A stretch of DNA of 64,000 nucleotides from the NCBI GenBank assembly GCA_023846275.1, contig JAIUJO010000084.1, positions 1,473,487-1,537,486 of the forward strand, given 5' to 3'. Below are positions 61,418 through 64,000 of this stretch, in pieces. This stretch comes from Vanilla planifolia (lineage: Eukaryota > Streptophyta > Magnoliopsida > Asparagales > Orchidaceae). The notes under the pieces were generated by a model, which searched no databases, was not told where the DNA came from, and saw nothing but the letters and a program-made list of their open reading frames with translations. The position numbers were made by a program, and so were the translations under genes. Every line of letters begins with the position of its first letter. Within the stretch, counting starts at the first letter, position 1.

Positions 61418-61915
61418 TTTATGATGATCATGATATTATTTTGCTAAATTTATCATATTTATAAAATGATAACACAATTACTAATAATTAAAAAATAATA
61501 ACATAATTAAATAATTCTTATAATATTACAATACATTAATCCTTTTATAATAGCTTTTAATTATAAATGATGCAACAAATATAATTATTAATTGCATCTA
61601 CAATTATAAAGTTTTCATTTTAACAATATCATGTAAATATTTTAATCCAAAAAATGTTTTATCAATTTCAATTCATTGCTAATATCTATTCTAATACAAA
61701 GCATAATTTATAATTGTTCTTCATATTTACATTTTACTTTGATAACTATTAAAACTTATTAAAAATTTTGTAATTTTAATATAACAACTTTTATTCATTA
61801 TTTTAGTATAATTAGTTTGTTAATCATATCAACTTATTTTCATTCATGTCATGTTTCATATTCTTTTTTTTTATTTTCTTTTCAAATAGTATTTTGAGGA
61901 TAAACATTTAAATTA
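60236..61915. other. AT-rich DNA between purine-rich domains
   Basis: This is AT-rich, with weak similarity to 56400-57290. TTTTTGCCTTTTTACTTTCG near 61038 resembles TCTTTACCTTTTTAACTTCG near 57211, and the block near 61205-61235 resembles 56690-56740. No coding potential, RNA gene or 5S relic is seen. Confidence 0.55.
61375..61415. repeat. (AAT)n microsatellite
   Basis: This is a perfect run of the AAT trinucleotide over 41 bp, between AT-rich flanks. Being uninterrupted in decayed surroundings suggests recent slippage. Confidence 0.97.
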
Positions 61916-64000
61916 TTACTAAACAGGGAAAGATAAAGATAAAGAAGAGGTAGAAAAGTCGAAATGGGGACACAAAACAATTATATGAGGTATGTATAGA
62001 TAAATAGAAATATGGAATGCTAAAAAATGATAAAACATAATATGAGATAAATTGCATTAGAGTGCATACTGAGTAAGAGAGAGAATGAGTAAGAAAGAAA
62101 GATAGAAGTGATTATTATATGGAGATGGTTGGGGAAGAGATCGAAAAAGAAACAAAGAAGTAGAGATAGTGAGAAAGAGAGTGAATGAGTATGACAAAGC
62201 AAGAAAGAGACAATTATAGACTATTAAAGAAGGAATAAGGAAGCATCAACTAAAAGGTTACAAGATGAACTGATAATGTGGAGATATGAAAAGAAGAGGT
62301 GAGCTGAGATATAATTGGTTAAAACATCTTCACAAAGAGAAATGGAGAAGGAGAGAGTGCTGGAGAGAGTAAAATAAAGGAGGGACTAGTATGGAGAATA
62401 TTATAAAGAAAAAAAGAGAGACAAAAATGATGGAACATTTAGGTTGGTAAAGTGTTTTATATAAATAAGATAACAATTTAGATAAATATACATAGAAGAT
62501 AATGTGAGTGATGGGAAAGGTATAAGATATATAAGAGTTAATAGAAAGAGTGAAAGAGAAAACAAAGCAACATAGTTAAGAAGAAAAAATGTTTAAAGTA
62601 GAATAGAATAAAGAATGAGGCTGGTCATAGATTAGAGAGGATTAGAGATGCAAGAAAGTAGAATAAAGAGAGTGAGCATGATAGAAGAGAAGTAATACTA
62701 ATAAAATAGATGAAGAGAGATATAATGGGGAAGAGACATTTGTGTAAAATAGAGAAAGCAAGAGAGAGGTCGAGTGATTGTGAAAGAAAGAGATAGTTAG
62801 GAAGAGATTTCTTTTGTGAAGAGGTCATTTAAAGATGGATACATTAAACAATTATAAAGGCATAAGAAAGAGAGGCATAGAGATGGATGAGCGATGAGAC
62901 AATAAAATAGAGAAATATATGGAAGGGAGAGAAGATAAGGAGGTGGAGATGTGAGACGAAAAGTAGATAATGAGTGAAAAGAGCGAGATAGAATTGTGAA
63001 AAGAGAGAGTGATAGAGAAGAGAAATTGAAAGATAGTTGGATAACAAAAGAAAAATAACTAAAGAAGAACATCGAGAGAGATACAGAGAAAAAAATAGAG
63101 AGAAGAAAGACAAAAAGAGAAGAGAGAGCTAAAGGGTTGACAAAAGTTATTATAGAAATAAAAGAATGATGGATAAAGAGGATGAAAAGAGATTAAGAGC
63201 AAGAGATAGTAAGAATGGGATTGATGATATTAAAGAGAAGAGCGATGAGTGTAAAAATTAATAGAGAATATATAGAGTAATAGAATGAGATAGAATGAGT
63301 GAATCAAATGGAGGTTGACATGATATTGAAATAGGTAAGGTCAAAGAGTGTGTGAAGAGTTATCAAGAGAATGAAAGTAAAAGATAAAAAATTTGACCAA
63401 TAGAAAGAGACAAAAGGGATAAAGAGTAAATAAATACAGAGGGAGAAGCAAAGTGTAGAATATATAAAAAACGGTAGAGATATAGATTAATGAGACATCT
63501 TGACATAAAAAATTTAATGAATAAAGAAGTATAAGTAGAGAAATAGAAAGAAAATGATGAACAAGGTAAAGAGAGAAAAGTGCAAAAAAGAAGAGTGATA
63601 ATAAATAGAGAAGTTAAAGACTATGACAAAGAATACAATAAAGACAGACTAAATACATTGTGACAAAAAAGAAATGGTGCAAAATTGAGGGTGGGATAAA
63701 GAGGTATTATGTTAAAGGAACCTCGAGAGACAAAGGGTGTCTAAAAACGAGAGAGAGAGATAGAGAATAAAGAGAGGTAGAAAAAAAGAGAAACAATGTG
63801 ATTGAAGATAAAATGAAAAGAGATAAAAGCAATGGGTGAGAAAAAATATTTATAAATGCTTATACAAGTGAGAGAGATATAAGGTATAGTAAAGGATGTC
63901 AGAGAAGAGAGACAAGAAATATAACGAGATAAACAAAAAATGGAAAAATGTGGATTAAGAGGCAAATGGAGAAAGATAAAAAAATAAAAAATAGAAAAGG
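61916..64000. repeat. Long purine-rich (GA/A) domain 2, continues past the window
   Basis: This has the same strand-asymmetric composition as domain 1 over at least 2.1 kb, with GAGAGAGAGATAGAG-like runs near 63750 and a short AT-rich gap near 62455-62500. No coding frame on either strand carries a motif. The domain runs to the last base, so its length is unknown. Confidence 0.8.

Noticed and set aside
57277-63965. Many minus-strand frames rich in Ser, Leu and Phe that look like membrane proteins
   Set aside because: They are translations of the CT-rich strand of low-complexity purine domains. Overlapping frames give the same composition and no motif or domain is present.

Overview
The window is non-coding plant nuclear DNA made of decayed ribosomal DNA, two dead LINE retrotransposons and AT-rich tandem arrays. 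I found no intact protein gene, no tRNA and no bacterial-type feature. The 18S-5.8S-26S order and the plant-type ITS1 motif show a land plant. The short ITS1 (about 230 bp) and ITS2 (about 240 bp), and the form of the 18S near 1681-1706, fit a flowering plant better than a conifer. The amount of old repeat suggests a large genome, but I cannot name the species.

Region 1 (1-20570) holds two head-to-tail relics of the 35S rRNA unit. The first has a 5' ETS/IGS end (1-870), 18S (871-1976 and about 11425-12132), ITS1, 5.8S, ITS2 and a 26S that stops about two thirds through (12762-15122). The 18S is split by a 9.4-kb LINE in antisense orientation. The broken 26S is joined to about 4.2 kb of IGS built from about 13 subrepeats of roughly 275-380 bp. 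A second ETS (19400-20262) and the first 300 bp of a second 18S follow. Without the LINE, the spacing of the two ETS copies gives a unit of about 10 kb. Most substitutions against normal rRNA genes look like C to T or G to A, as expected from deamination of methylated cytosines in silent copies.

Region 2 (20571-28675) is a second LINE of the same family, also antisense, inserted in the second 18S at another position. It keeps readable pieces of ORF1 (DUF4283-like domain, zinc knuckle) and ORF2 (endonuclease, reverse transcriptase, zf-RVT, RNase H). It has stops and frameshifts, a deletion that removes the reverse-transcriptase catalytic box, and a 0.72-kb internal duplication. No 18S follows it.

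Region 3 (28680-34580) is an AT-rich satellite-like array: about 15 diverged copies of a unit mostly 345-420 bp long that I do not recognise.

Region 4 (34580-55570) is a decayed 5S rDNA array. Sixteen recognisable 5S relics lie in units of about 1.1-1.5 kb, each with an AT-rich spacer and a GA/CT strand-asymmetric tract. The array changes direction twice: minus block, plus block, minus block. A diverged inverted repeat lies at the second switch, near 48.48 kb.

Region 5 (55570-64000) has no 5S relics. It alternates AT-rich DNA with very long purine-rich tracts (57.3-60.2 kb and 61.9 kb to the window end) and carries one (AAT)n microsatellite. The window looks like a dead nucleolar-organiser margin or heterochromatic rDNA graveyard where 35S-derived, LINE, satellite and 5S-derived arrays lie side by side.
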